Source: Neospora caninum Liverpool
Lineage: Eukaryota > Apicomplexa > Conoidasida > Eucoccidiorida > Sarcocystidae
Assembly: GCF_000208865.1 (NCBI RefSeq)
Contig: NC_018394.1
Span: forward strand, 2,603,297-2,667,296
DNA: 64,000 bases
Direction: 5' to 3'
The notes under the pieces were generated by a model that saw nothing but the letters and a program-made list of their open reading frames with translations, was not told the DNA's origin and did not search any database. This document shows, one piece after another, positions 1 through 12,200 of this stretch (the first letter of the stretch is position 1; every line of letters starts with the position of its first letter). Made by a program: the position numbers and the translations under genes.

Positions 1-1755
1 CTGCAGCTGCCGAAAGAGAAAGGAAAAGGCAAGCACAAGAAGAGCGGCGCTGCCGAAGAAGCGACGCGAGAGGGGAAGGCAGTCAGACGCGGCGGCAAGC
101 GCGCTGAGCAGAAGGAGGCGGAGACCAGTCTCTCCGAGGACAGCGAGGACGAGTTCGCTATTTACGACGCTTCTTCCTCGGACGAAGGAGACGCCCAAGC
201 GAGAGAGGAAGACGACGTGGACGAACCGGCGGAACAAAACTTTCGAGGTCACTTTCAGTGCAAATTGTGTCCCAAGAAAATCTTCATCTTCGAGGCCGAC
301 CTGGAACGACACCTACAGTCGAAAGTAGGTTCACGTCTGGCAGACGACGCAGCAGACGCCTCGTCCCAAGTTGCAGCTGAGGTGTGCAAAGTCGTATCAC
401 TTTGCGTCTTTGGTCATGCAGAGGCGCGGCGTCCTTCGATCGTCCTACGTCGCGCCGGGACAGGACATGCCTCACCTGGAGGTCGCGAGCAGAAACGCAG
501 GCACCATCGAATACGTGTCGACGAGAAGCGCTGTATGCCTGCATGCATGTGCATGAGTATACTACGTGTCTGCATTTATTCATATGTGAGCGTCTGTATA
601 TGTATGTATGTGTCTTTGGTTTGTCTGCGTGTCTGCTGCGAACAAATACGTAGAAGCATCTTCGGCGAGAAGCAGAGTGGGAGAAGGAGCACGGCATATC
701 ACGCGAGGAGGGGGAGGAAGCGACTGATGAGACGCCGACTGCCTCCACTTCAAAAGCCGGCAAAAGGAAGGGCCGGAGAGCTTCTGAAGAGAGCGAGCCT
801 GACCAGTCTGAATCGACGAGGAAGAGTCAGCAGAAAGAGAAACGCTCGCAAGGAGGCGAGGGCGACGCGCGACGCGAAGAGCCCACTGACGCTACACAGA
901 GCAAAAGGCAGAAAAAAGGGAAATCGCGAGACTCGGTGACACGCGAAAGCGGAGAGCAAGGTGACGGGACGAATACAAATCGAAGAAAGAAGCGGCAGCG
1001 AAGGTATGGAGCCGTTGTGTGTGCAAAGTTGGATGAGCCAGTCGAAAGCAGCGCTGCCAGAAGCAGGCCAAGATAAACGCGCGACTGTAGGAAGGATTTT
1101 GCTACATTTCGGCTGTGTACAAATATGAGTATCTACGGAGGAACCGCGACGCACGTAGATACTCTCTCCGTTGTTGTGAGAGTCTGCGGCGGACCTACCC
1201 AGCTTCTGCGGCGCAGAGATCCAGCGCGCAGTTGAGGGTTTTCGCTCTTCTCCACGAATGTTGAGAGCGACTTTCTGGGGAGTTCTCTTTGTTTCTGGTA
1301 TGGCCTGTCCCAGGGGGTGTTTTCTGCTATCCTCTGAGAACGCCGAGTCACCGCGGTAGCCATGAGAGAATGCTTCTTGGGCTTTTCCCTTCTGGGGCCT
1401 TTTTTAGGTTTTTCCCTTGGGAGCAAAGCCGCCCGGCCTACGAGCATTTGCACTGGCAATGGCCGCGCCTTTGGCAACTTCCCACCCAAGGACCGTTTTG
1501 CTTGGGGTGCATACTATTTTCCTTTATCTCTCTGGTCTTCGGCGCGAGTCTCCCGTGTCGTTTTTTCGGCGTTTTTAGGGCTCTCGCCTCCACTATTGGC
1601 GTGTCTGCGGTGTCTCTGCCTTCAGAAGGACGGTTCCTGTCGATGAGGCGGAGATTCAGAGAAGGAAAGAAAAATTTCAGCGCAAGAAAGCCCGCCGACT
1701 TGCGCGGAAGCAAGGCCTCGCAACTGCTCCAGCGGCGAGGGCCAGCGACGAATAA
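1..1755 (+). CDS. Basic C2H2-type zinc-finger protein, 3' part (5' end outside window)
   Basis: The gene enters from the left edge already in frame. Three exons are phase-consistent: 1-324 (donor GTAGGT), about 687-1003 (donor GTATGG) and 1626-1755 (acceptor CTTCAG), ending at TAA 1753-1755. The visible protein is about 256 residues. It opens with a Lys/Glu/Ser-rich acidic-basic stretch and then has a zinc-finger-like motif, CKLCPKK...ERHLQSKEH, with two Cys and two His. The last His is created by the exon 1-2 junction. The remainder is very basic and ends in a helix of the KFQRKKARRLARKQ kind. Such proteins are often nucleolar or nuclear RNA-binding factors; that role is inference from composition. 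The acceptor of exon 2 could be 684 or 687. The ortholog family is not recognised. Confidence 0.72.
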
Positions 1756-3243
1756 GAAATGGTTTCGAAGCAGCCTTTTGCGAGAAGCGACATCCACTTT
1801 CCGTGTTTTTGGTGCTGAAGAACAAGCGGTAGTTTCATCTTTGCGCTGCGTACCGCAAACGTTGTTTGTGGGAGATCACTGGTGTCATGCCCCCGGGACC
1901 ATGTTTCTCCAGTAACCGCACTCGTGGCCCGTGGCCGCGGCTTGGTCGTGCTAGAAACCGCTCTGTTGTCGGAGGGAGGTATCAAATGGAGTCGAGTGAG
2001 ACGTGAACAGCGCCACATTTGTCTATGCGGCAACCGTTCGTGGACAGCTGTACGTACACTTCCGGAAAATGATGCGTCTGCACATCTTTCTTGGTGCCTC
2101 TACATGCGCACTCTTTTCGGAATTTCCTGGCAGGCCACCTTCAGAGCTAACCTTGTTACGGTAAGCTAACGCCAGTGTGGTGAATCGGATTTCAGTACGA
2201 CGTCATCGAACGTCCTAAACCAGAGGAGACGCTTGATGCCGCCAAAGAAAAAGCTACGGCGGACCGGCTTCTGTTCCCAAACCGTCGGACAAAGCCTCAG
2301 AAAAACGCTGCATCTGCTTTATTTCCTGCCTCCGTCCAGGCTCATGTTTGACAGGCGCCCACATTCCAAGACGAGTGGAGGCGGTTTGTCTCAGCTTTGT
2401 ACGGGCGACCGAGCATTCCAGAGAAACACAGTCTCCTCCCATCATCAAGAGCCCACCGTGTAGCGAGAGGCCACGAAAGGGAAATACCACGAGCACTGTC
2501 GCAGAGTCACTCCGACGTGGGGCTTGACGAAAAATGCTTCATTCTTAGCGTCTCGATTTCCTTCCTTCTCACTTGCTACGCGTTTCAGTGTCCTGTAGCA
2601 GTTTTTGGTCGGTTTTCTCACGAGCGAATGATGCGCTTTCTACTCGGCAGAAGAGACGGTTCAGAGTACCTAGGAACACCCCGCAGTCTGAATTTCCGGG
2701 TTAGAAACTCTCAGTCGCTTTTTTGCGAAGAAAAATCCAGGACACGTCAGAAGTGATATGCGCAAAGCGTCGTGCGACAAGAAAGCACATGCAGCGTGGT
2801 GTCACGATAGAAGTGCTCGAACGTTGCTCGACGCTGCACTGTAGCTTGTTTCTGCAAACGACGCTCCCTGCCTTCCTCACAAAAACCCGGTCAAACGGAT
2901 GCTTGCCATAGTGCGGCAAAAGTCTGCGCTTGGGGAATCTCGAAAAAAACGCATTCTTGCATGCAGTGGGACGACAGAGGCGTCCCGGTGACAGCACGTC
3001 AGGCGCTCGCTAAAACGACTCTATCCACAGTCTAAAACACCTCGGGCCGACTGCAGAGTTCTTGGCGAGGAAATCCGTTAGTCCCTCGAGAAAGGGTCTC
3101 GTGCACGTAGCCAGTGAAGGTGTGCGTTTCTCTGTTGCCTGGCCGCAGGCTCCTGTCTCACAAACTGCAGATGTGTCGACTTCGCTTGGCTGTATCTCTC
3201 CCCTGAAGGCTCTCGGTTTCCAGTCTCCGTCTGACGTTTTCAG
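1756..3243. other. Convergent intergenic region, no gene seen
   Basis: This lies between the stop of the zinc-finger gene (plus) and the stop of the nucleoporin gene (minus), so it should contain both 3' UTRs. The short open frames here lack splice-consistent continuation or recognisable protein features. Confidence 0.6.
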
Positions 3244-6200
3244 TTATTCCCTGAGTTCTTCGAGCAACGCCGTCTTGAGGGCGATCCAGAAAGCGGGCTC
3301 GTCAGGAGCGACGTCTGCGGGGAGAAAGCCACGGGTCGAGTCGCTCATCTGCTGCGCCAGTCGTTTTGATTCCCTTTCCACTTCTCTCAACAAGCCAGAC
3401 GAGAAGTCTGCATCGGCGCCGTCTCCGCCTTCGACGCCTCTCTGTGACCGCTCTGCGGCCTCGCCGTAACCTCCCGACCGCTCGGCTTGCCGCCTGTCTT
3501 TCTCGCCTGCGTCTTTGAGGGCCTTCATTTGCTTGCTTGCGGGAGAGAAGCGAGGCTCACTGCGGCTCTGTGAAAAAATTGCACGTGAAGAAAGAGCCGG
3601 TGTGAAGAGAAGAAAAATGGAACGGAAAGATGGCCACCGCCATTTTCGACAGAATGCGGCGGCCTGACTTATCGTGACAGCAGCGGTGCGTTGCACCTAA
3701 GGGCACCGAGACTCCTCGTGGACCGGCGAGGCCCCCCCCCCCCAACGCTTTGCCGCGGAGCGTGGACTTCCGCACTCTCTGACACAGCTCTGAAGCGGCC
3801 ACGACATTTGCGCGTGACCAATTCCGAGTGGGACGGGGCAAAAGCTGGAAGCGTCGATCTCCACACACACAGCACATGGCGATAGGTGTGGAAAGCCAGC
3901 ACTTGCATACAAGATGCACGAATATCGTGTGCTGTTCACTTTGGTAGCCTCCTTCCTCTTGTCAGTCTGTACAGAATGCTTAGTTGGGGATGCACACGCG
4001 CGGGTCTGCCCGCGTGCCTACGCAGGTGAAGCCTTCTCTGGGACAGGCGGGAAGGGCAAAGTGATAGGAGCGACGAGGACGCGAAAAAGTCGAGGCGCGT
4101 GACACGGAAGGTGAAGAAGGAAGTGAATGCTCACAGAGGCGGTGAAGGCCAACTGCTTACTTGCTTTCTCTGCCTCTTCATTAGCCAGCGCAGAGCCCTT
4201 TCCATACACGCGAGACGGGCCAGGTCCAAGGGGAATTTACTCGATCGCCATTCTCCTTCAACAGCACAGCTGGCTAGAATGTCCTTCTCCACGCCTTGTG
4301 CGCCCTCTGCTCCCTGCGCGTCTTCAGAAAGATCCGGAAGCCCTCGGGCGAGCTTCTCTCGGATCGCTTCGAGCACTTCCAGCAGCAGATTCATCTTCGC
4401 CTCTGTCGACAAAATGAGGACCGAAGGCGTCGCACCGACCTCAGAGATTTCTGCCGGTTCCACTTCGCGTTCCTGTCTCTCGTAGGCGCGGAGCTCGTCA
4501 GAGAGCGCGCGCGCCGTGCCAGAGCGAATGGACCCGGTGAGACGCTCGCATTTCTCCAGGGCTCGGCGCATGCGCGAGACGCGCGTCTGCTCCTCCATGT
4601 GCTGCATTTGTTGAAGGAGAACGGCCATGAGAAAGCCGGGGAGACACTGGAGAAGCGCCCGGCCTGCGTGGCGCAGAAGGTGTGTCTCGACTGCGCTAGT
4701 TGGGCTCCAGAGCGCCAACAGCTCCTCACGGAGCGGGGCCGCAACTGGAGACCCCAGAAAGCCTCGCACAAGAGGGAGGCGAAGGCGAAGGTACGCCCAA
4801 TAGAACAAAAAGGCCGCCTGAAGAGGAAGAAACCCAGCCCACCACAGGGGGAGAAAAAGGGTGACTCGGAGACTCACGGCACCTCTCTCAGGGCTACCAC
4901 CGGCGGAGACCAAGACTCTACGATGAATGCACGAACGCTCACCGAGAGACGCGTTTCGATCTCGATCGATGGAGAGAGACGGAACGTGTAGGATACGCAA
5001 TAATGGTGAGACGGATACGGAAGCATACGCGGACGGCCAAAAAGGCAAGCAGCCGCGTCCATCGATCCAGTGGACGCCTCAGCTCTCTTCAGCTCAGAGC
5101 TGCCATGTGCAGCGAATGCCCTCTTTCTCTTCGTGGAAGTGGTGACTCCAGCCCTAGCGCTGCCTGTCCCTTCCCGCGTTCTCTCACCTGCATGAACTTT
5201 TGTTGACTGAACGCATAGAGACCGTCGGCCTCGTCGATCCACCACTGGGGAACGCCGACCTCGTCGACGAGGACGCGGAGACTTTCTTGCCGACCCTCTT
5301 CGAAGCTCACCTTTTCCCGGACCTCCTGCGTCTGAGGCTCCATCTCACTACCCCGAGAGACGCCGCCCGTGCACGTGAACTCCGCCGCATGTCGGCCAAT
5401 CAGCGCATGCATGCCGTGGAGGGCGCGACCTGCACGGGAGACAAAGAAGTTCGGGGCGAAATGGCATACCGAGAGAGACGAGGTGCACACAAGAGAGGGA
5501 CACCGGCGACGTGCGAGAGAGTGTGCACAAGAGCGTGGCGCACGAGGAAGCAAACAACGAAGGAAGCGCCCCGCGGACACAAAGCGGTGCCAGCGGGTGG
5601 TCCACATGCTTCCGTCTCCTTATAAAAGGCTGCATAGGCGTCAGGAGGCCAGCGAGAAGCTGCGGCGCACAGCTCCACCAGTCTGGCCGTGGAGAAACAC
5701 GCCTCTGTTTGTCTTGCCCAACGGGCGAAACTATGCCGGGTGTCTCAGACAACGCTGTCCTACCGGAGAGACGAAGAGGCCCTGCTACACTCTGACGTAC
5801 AGCAGACGCGCACCGTATGATGGAACCCGGAGAGAGGAACTCCATGGGAAGTCTCGTTCGACTCCTCCAGCTTTTCCACGCATGAAGTCCTCTTCTTTCT
5901 CAGCTCACCAGAGAACGGCGTGAACAAGAGGGCAACGCACGCCCAAGGCCAGCACCCCGGCAGGCTTTCCAACTCCGCTGCGAAGGCGACCGTCAGCCGG
6001 TGGAGCTGCTGCGCTTCCTCTCGCTTCAGGCCTGCGTCTCCCTCTTCCTTCGCTTCGTCCTCCGACTGGACGCGCTGGAGGCGCTTCAGGCTCGCACGCG
6101 CTCTGGCGCCGCCGCGATGCAGCAGCGTGACGACGCCAGCAGTCCAGGCAAAGAAAACGTCGAGCCCGTACGGGGTGTGGGAGGCCGGATCGAAGATGGC

Positions 6201-9200
6201 GAGGGACGGCGGCGCGACGCCCGCGTGCATGCTGGGAAAACCGCAGGTGGACACGCGGAACACGGAAGTCCCCGCGAGCGACAAAACCGCCAGCAGAACG
6301 AAACGGCAGCCGACAGCCCCGCTGCTGCGTGAGAGGTCGGGACTCAAGCGCGAGAGAGGAAAGCATCACACTTTTTGCTGCACTCCGCCGCGCCAAAGAC
6401 GGTAACGGAGTGAACGGAGCACTGCGGCTGAGCATGCATCTCGGCCTTCAGGGGCCCATCGAGGCAACGAGTCAAGAGACGTGACGCCCGCAAAGAGTCA
6501 CACTCGCAATTCTGGCACACATAACATACGACCAACCTCTAACCATACACGTATATAATATATATATATATATACATGTGCATTTCGTATCATCTTCAGA
6601 GAGCTTTCAGTATTCCGGGCCTTTGCATGCGCAGACGTCCATGTCAGAATCGTTGTACGGATGCCCCAAGCACGATGTAAGTAAACGACCTTCCGTTTCC
6701 CCGTCAGTATCTATACATATACATGGCGTTGAGATGAGCTCTTCATAATGTTCTGTTTACCGTAGTAAGCCATATTGGAGATCGAAGAGATTTTTCGTCG
6801 TCCCGTTCGACTCTTCGTGCAAGTGGTTCTTTGGCGTCAATCCTTGCTCTTCCTGTTGACGATACAAGGGCGCTGGAGACGCCGGCAGAGCGAAGGTGAG
6901 TCGGGATGGGGAAGAGTCTTCATCCTGATCTCGGGAGCGCAGCAGGTGCTCGAACTGAAGAAGAGCCTGCGACACAGACGAAAAGCACAACGGACGAGAA
7001 AAACGCTGTTCGGTTTCCATTCACTGTCCTAGGGGTAGAAACAGGAACTCGCGTTCCCAGTGCAACACTTCAAAAGGAAACCTTTTTGCAGGCGAAAGGA
7101 CGCTCAACTGTCTCGGGGTGTAGCATCGGGCATTCCTTGTGTTGACAGACACAACGGTGCGTCCGCGTCTGGCCTTCTTTTCGAGAACCCCTCTTTGGGC
7201 CATAAAAGGGAGTTACGCTTTTCCGAGGTTTTCGCCTGTCGCCATCTCTGTTTTCTCATGTGACTTACGCGTCGTAGTTCCCTCGGCGCATCAGCAGCCT
7301 GTGGCGGCGGCGCGAGTTCCATTCGAATTCTTTGAAACATGTCCACATCTGCCCCAGCTGATGCCTCCAGCGAGCACAGCTGGTCCGCTGCCCCGCCCGT
7401 CGCGCCTTCTTCGCCCTTCCTCTTCCGCGCTGGCCATTCTTCCTGCACGCATCCGCCTGCCTTCTCCTCCTTGTCCCCTGCGTCCCGGTCTGTCTCCGTG
7501 GCGCCTCGCTTGAAAGAAGACGCCGCAGCGCCGGCTCCTGGAGACGCGGGGTCTTCCAGCGGACTGGCTGAACTGAAGACGAGGCTCGCAGCTAGCTGGT
7601 GTCGCCAGCTGACAAAGTGTTCCAGACCGAACCTGGCAATTTCCCTGGGGTCGGCCTGAGCAGTCTCCTCGCCACCGTCGCTTCTCTCGTTTCCAGGCGT
7701 CAACGGGGACCGCCCCGCCCCGCCAGTGTTTGGCGCTGTCGCCCGCCGTTTGCTCGGCGACGTACAGCGGGCAGGCTCGGCAGGCACGGACGGGACCGGT
7801 GAGGTGCTCCGCTTTCGTTTCTCCCCCTCCTTGGTCTTGAGGGTCGCCAAGCCAGAGGGGAGGGAGAGGCGACTCGACGAGGCCGGAGTGAGAAGCCGGT
7901 AAAGGCGAACGATCCCTGGCGGAGGCGTCAAGAAAGAAGGCGCCGTCGCTCGAAAAAGGTTGAAGTAGAGAAACTGCGAGACGGACGACACACCGCAGAC
8001 AAGAAGTGAAGAGGGATTCACGAGACCCACGGTGCCATCGCAGTGTATTTCGAGTGGGCGTGTCCAAGCAGACAGTTCGGAGCACACGGGATATGCACGT
8101 GGTTTCCAGTGGATGAAACTGTCCACACTACGTGAGAAGTTCCCTCGTGCTCGGTTTGCCCGCAAACGCGCGAGCATCCAAAGATGGCGGCTAGCTGACA
8201 GATCGAAGCGTCATGTCTTCCGCTATGGAAAAAAGCCGGAAAACACACACACGGGGGGGGGAGATTTGCCGAGCCCTGATCTCCGCAACGTTCAGGCGAT
8301 TAAGCTCTTACTTCTCGGCCGACTTGTTGCTGAACATGGGCAGCTAGACAGAGCGCCAAGTGTGGATAGTAAGGCTCCCCAGGCCGGCTGTTCAGGAGCA
8401 GCTCGACAGCGTCGTAAAGCTGAGAGAAGAGAGGCGCATGCAAGACACAGTCTTCGCAGATCAGGATCGATCAGGATCCCCGCCCTCTTTCCCGTCACCT
8501 GCCACTTGTACACCGGAAAAAGCGGCATCGGCCCGGAGGGATGAATCGGGAGCAGCCACGTTCGTTCGTGGCGAGGAGACAAAACGCATGCCTCTTCCCA
8601 GCCCCACTTCCCCTGGGAGTCTTCTAATCCGTGCGTCGGCAGCCCCTTTCCATGCGTCGCGCTTCTCCCGCTGGTCGAGACCGCGCCCGCGTGTGCGCGA
8701 GAGTGCTCCTGCCTCCTTGCGCTCCTTCGTCTTCCCCTCCTGCCAGAGTGGCAACCGAGAGCGTACCTGTCCTGCGGCCGAAAGGTGGAACACAGCGAGG
8801 AGTTTCCTTTCTTCATCTTGGTCGGCCGCCACCGCGACGTGCAGAGCGCGTTGGCCTGCCGCGCCGGCTAAACGGAACAGAGGCCCAGAGACGTCCGCAC
8901 TAGGCAGCTTGGTCGCGGACTTTTGCGAGCCGCCGTGTCGTCCAAAGGGCTCTGTCGCCGCGCTGTCGCTTCCTGCGTCTCCTCGAGCTTCGCACGTTTG
9001 GAGTCGCGAGGCCTGTCCCTCCAAAAGCGAACAAGGCAGAGCCTGGCGAAGAGTGGCTGCGCGCTGCAGGAGGGACGCGACTTCTCTCCCTGACTCCCTC
9101 AGCAGCCACTCAAAAATGCGCGCCTGGCGCTGGCTCTCCAGGATCGCTTCGGGCGAAACGTCTCTTGAGAAGAGACTTGAAGTGGCGGCGGCAAAGACAG

Positions 9201-12200
9201 AGTCCTCCTGCTCCGGACTGGACAGCATCAACGCCACAAGCAACTGCCACGTCTGCAGCATGTACGGCGCGAGGTAAGACGCCTCGGGCACGCCTGCGGA
9301 ACGAGGCAGGCAGGGACGACCGCCAAGAGAAAGCGTCCCGTCTGGGAATGGAGACGGCCGGGAGGAAAGCGGGACGCCGGCCGGAGAGGCAGCGAGAGGC
9401 AAGCACGAACTGGGCGTCACGCCCCCTGAGTAGAGATGCGTCTGCTGCTCGAAAAAAGCCAACAGGCGAAGCAAAAGACGTTGCACGAGGCCTGAACTCG
9501 ACGGAGGGAGAGAGGGAGAAGAAACCCCATCTTGTCCACTGCTTCTCGTCTCTAGGGCGCCCGACTCTTGGCGACACACCGGGGCCAAAAGCCACCACTC
9601 GAATTCTCTGTCGCCGCTGCCGCTCGGTTCTCCCGAAACGCCCTCTCTTCCCCCTTGCCTCGCGCCCTGTCCGTTCTCCTCCCCGCGCCCCGCCTCCACG
9701 GGAGTGGCAAGAGCCGAAAGGCACTCTTGGGTGCCCTCGGCGGTCGCGCCAGCCTGCGCCTTCTGGCTGTCTCCTTCCTTCACGACTTCATCGATGAAAG
9801 CAGCCAAGACCTGTTGCATGGCAGAGGCACACAGCGTTCGACGCACCCTTCTGCCGTCTCGGAAGACTCGCAGCTGCTCACTAGGGCTCTGGATGGTCCC
9901 CTCAAACGGTTCTCCTCGAATGGAGAATCCGGCGCCTGTGGGGAAACACCAGCGGTCGGAAAGCAGCGACGGAGACGCATCTGAGCCGGGGCCGGCCGCA
10001 GTCAGCGACAGCGCTCGGTCACAGATCGGATGCACATAGCGCTGCGCAGCGTCGGACAGAGAATGCTTCTCTTCTTCGTCTGCTGACGCCGCAACGGCCT
10101 CGTCGGGAACCTCGCCGACTGTCCACAGCGGCTGGTGGGTCGGCGCTTCGCGGCAAGTATCCGCGCCCGGCCCAGACAACACCCCCCGACAATCCGGTCC
10201 GTCTTGGGGCGGACGCGTTTCTTCCTCGCGGAGGAGAGGCGAAAGGTGGGTCAGCTGCACAAGGGAGCCTGGAAAAGAAGCGATTGCGGGCCGTTCAGAC
10301 ACGGCAGAAAGGACGGGAAGGGCCAAGAGCCCGTCGCGCGAAATAACCGGAGCACACCGGACCGGGTACGGGCAATGACGTCGTTGTTGAAGGTGAAGAA
10401 ACGAGCAGGGAGCGGAAAAGGTGCCCTCGAAATCGCTTCCCGGGCGAAGCGCAGAGACACTCCCGCCAGCGTTGTCAACGCTCAGCGGCCCCGCGAGTCG
10501 GTCTCTTCTCTCATTGTCAGAACTGCTTGCCTTCCTTCTCTTCCCTTCGTGTTCGCCGCCGGTGGTCCCTCGCGGGCTTGTCGCCATCCCTGCCTTTTGC
10601 GGCGCGCCCATCGTTCCGCCTCGGTGAGCGCCTAGCGTGTCTGTCTTCTTCCATTCGGCACCAGACAAAGCCTTCTGCTGCGTGAAGCCGTGCGACGCCT
10701 CAAAGGGCCCTCCCGTCGTCGCACCAGCCGTCCCGTCTTTTGCCACGGCAGCGTCAGCGGCGCCAGGTCTGCTCGACTTAGCGGCAGTCCAGCGAAGTCC
10801 AGGAGCGGTGGAGGCGTCTCCCGACATACTGCACGGAAGCGCTCGCGAGTGACTGTTTCTGTTGACCGACTGTGCCAGGGAGACATTTCTCAGGAACTCT
10901 GGATTGACGACGTTCTGCGAGACCCCGCCACGTGCGGCTGCCGTCTTTCTCGCTACCGCACAGAACTCTGCATCCGGAAACCCGTGCTGGACACCTGGCT
11001 TTTGGGAACCGAAAAGAGATTCGCGTTCACCAAAGCAGCTGCTAGCAGGGGCTCCACTCTCAGGAGACGCGGGCGACGCGGCAGACACAGGCAGAGGCGA
11101 GGGAGGACGAGGGCCAGTCGCGGTCGTCGAAGACAGCGCCTTTTGTCGCAGTTGCGCCTCGAGGTCCTCGTCATTTTCATCATCTTCATCAAGGAAACGG
11201 TACGTGCTAAAGTGTTCAACCTCAAATGTCCACTCGCCTGTGGTTAAGTTCAAGTCCAGAAACTTTGCGCCCATACGCTCCGTGTACCGTCGCACTTTCG
11301 TCACATACTGTCGCTGCTTGTCCTGGACGTATGCCTCGTCCTCCGGTCGCTGAAGCACCATGGTGTCTAGATACTTGACGCTCCGCGGTTTGCAGTTCTT
11401 CAGCGTGATGACCGCCCTCTTGTTGAGTCCGACTCCACGCGGGGGCGCCTCGCTCCCGTACACGCTGACCTCCAGTTTCTCGATCTTCACGGCGTCGTCG
11501 AGATTGATCCCCCTCAGGTCCGTGTATCCAGGCCACCGGATGCTCCCGTAGGCCCGTCGGGTTATGGAGAAATCTTGGACACGGGAGAGCTCCTGCTCAG
11601 TCATTCCAGTCAAGACTTCAATCGACGGCACAGTCTCGTAGTCCGGGCGCATGAGCACGGGGCGCAAGTCTTCAGGGGCAGACAAGCACGCGGCGAGAGA
11701 GTCCAGCCCTGCGGGCGACGATCCGTTCAGCGTCGCGCCTTCAGGAGGCGCATGCCACCGGTTTAATTCCTCCGCGGACGCAGGCCCCGTTCGTGAGCCG
11801 TTTGGTGAGGACCGAGCAGAGCCTCCAGGCGTGGCGAGAGAGAAGGTCTGAATGGGCGAGAGACCCAGGACTGCGGGTTTCTTTGCGCTTGGCGAGGTCT
11901 CTGGGTTCGCAGGCCACCCCAGCTGCTTCTGATCCGATGCGTCCCCAGGCAGGGCCGAGGAAGACACAGAAGAAGCAGGCGCCAAGCCGGGCACGGCAGG
12001 ACACGAAGTAGACGCGGGCGCGGCTGACGTCGCTTTCGGAACAGAAGGCGCGGCCGTTTCCTTTGCACCTGAGAGACCGCCCTCAGCGGGGGCCGATTGA
12101 GAAGAAGTGGGCGGGACAGCACCAGGCGCTTTGCTTGCAGCCATCTCTTTGGCGACATTCGCTTCCGCCAGCTGGTCCCTGTAGAAGGGATTGGAACGCA

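Noticed and set aside
5600..5682. Possible extra exon between nucleoporin exons 6231-5909 and 5429-5188
   Set aside because: Direct splicing 5909 to 5429 is in phase and gives a continuous Nup96-like helix; the extra exon lacks a good donor.
5760..6347. Open frame read as a separate membrane protein with a signal anchor, and an early impression of LETM1 similarity in 3244-6347
   Set aside because: The hydrophobic start lies before a strong acceptor (CCCAG at 6232). From 6231 onward the sequence continues the nucleoporin in phase and matches Nup96 motifs, so the exons belong to Nup98-96.
8461..8766. Read-through tail of the large nucleoporin open frame
   Set aside because: A CAG/GTACGC donor at 8767 leads in phase to an exon at 8419-8312 with sensible helical sequence; the tail itself is basic and motif-free.
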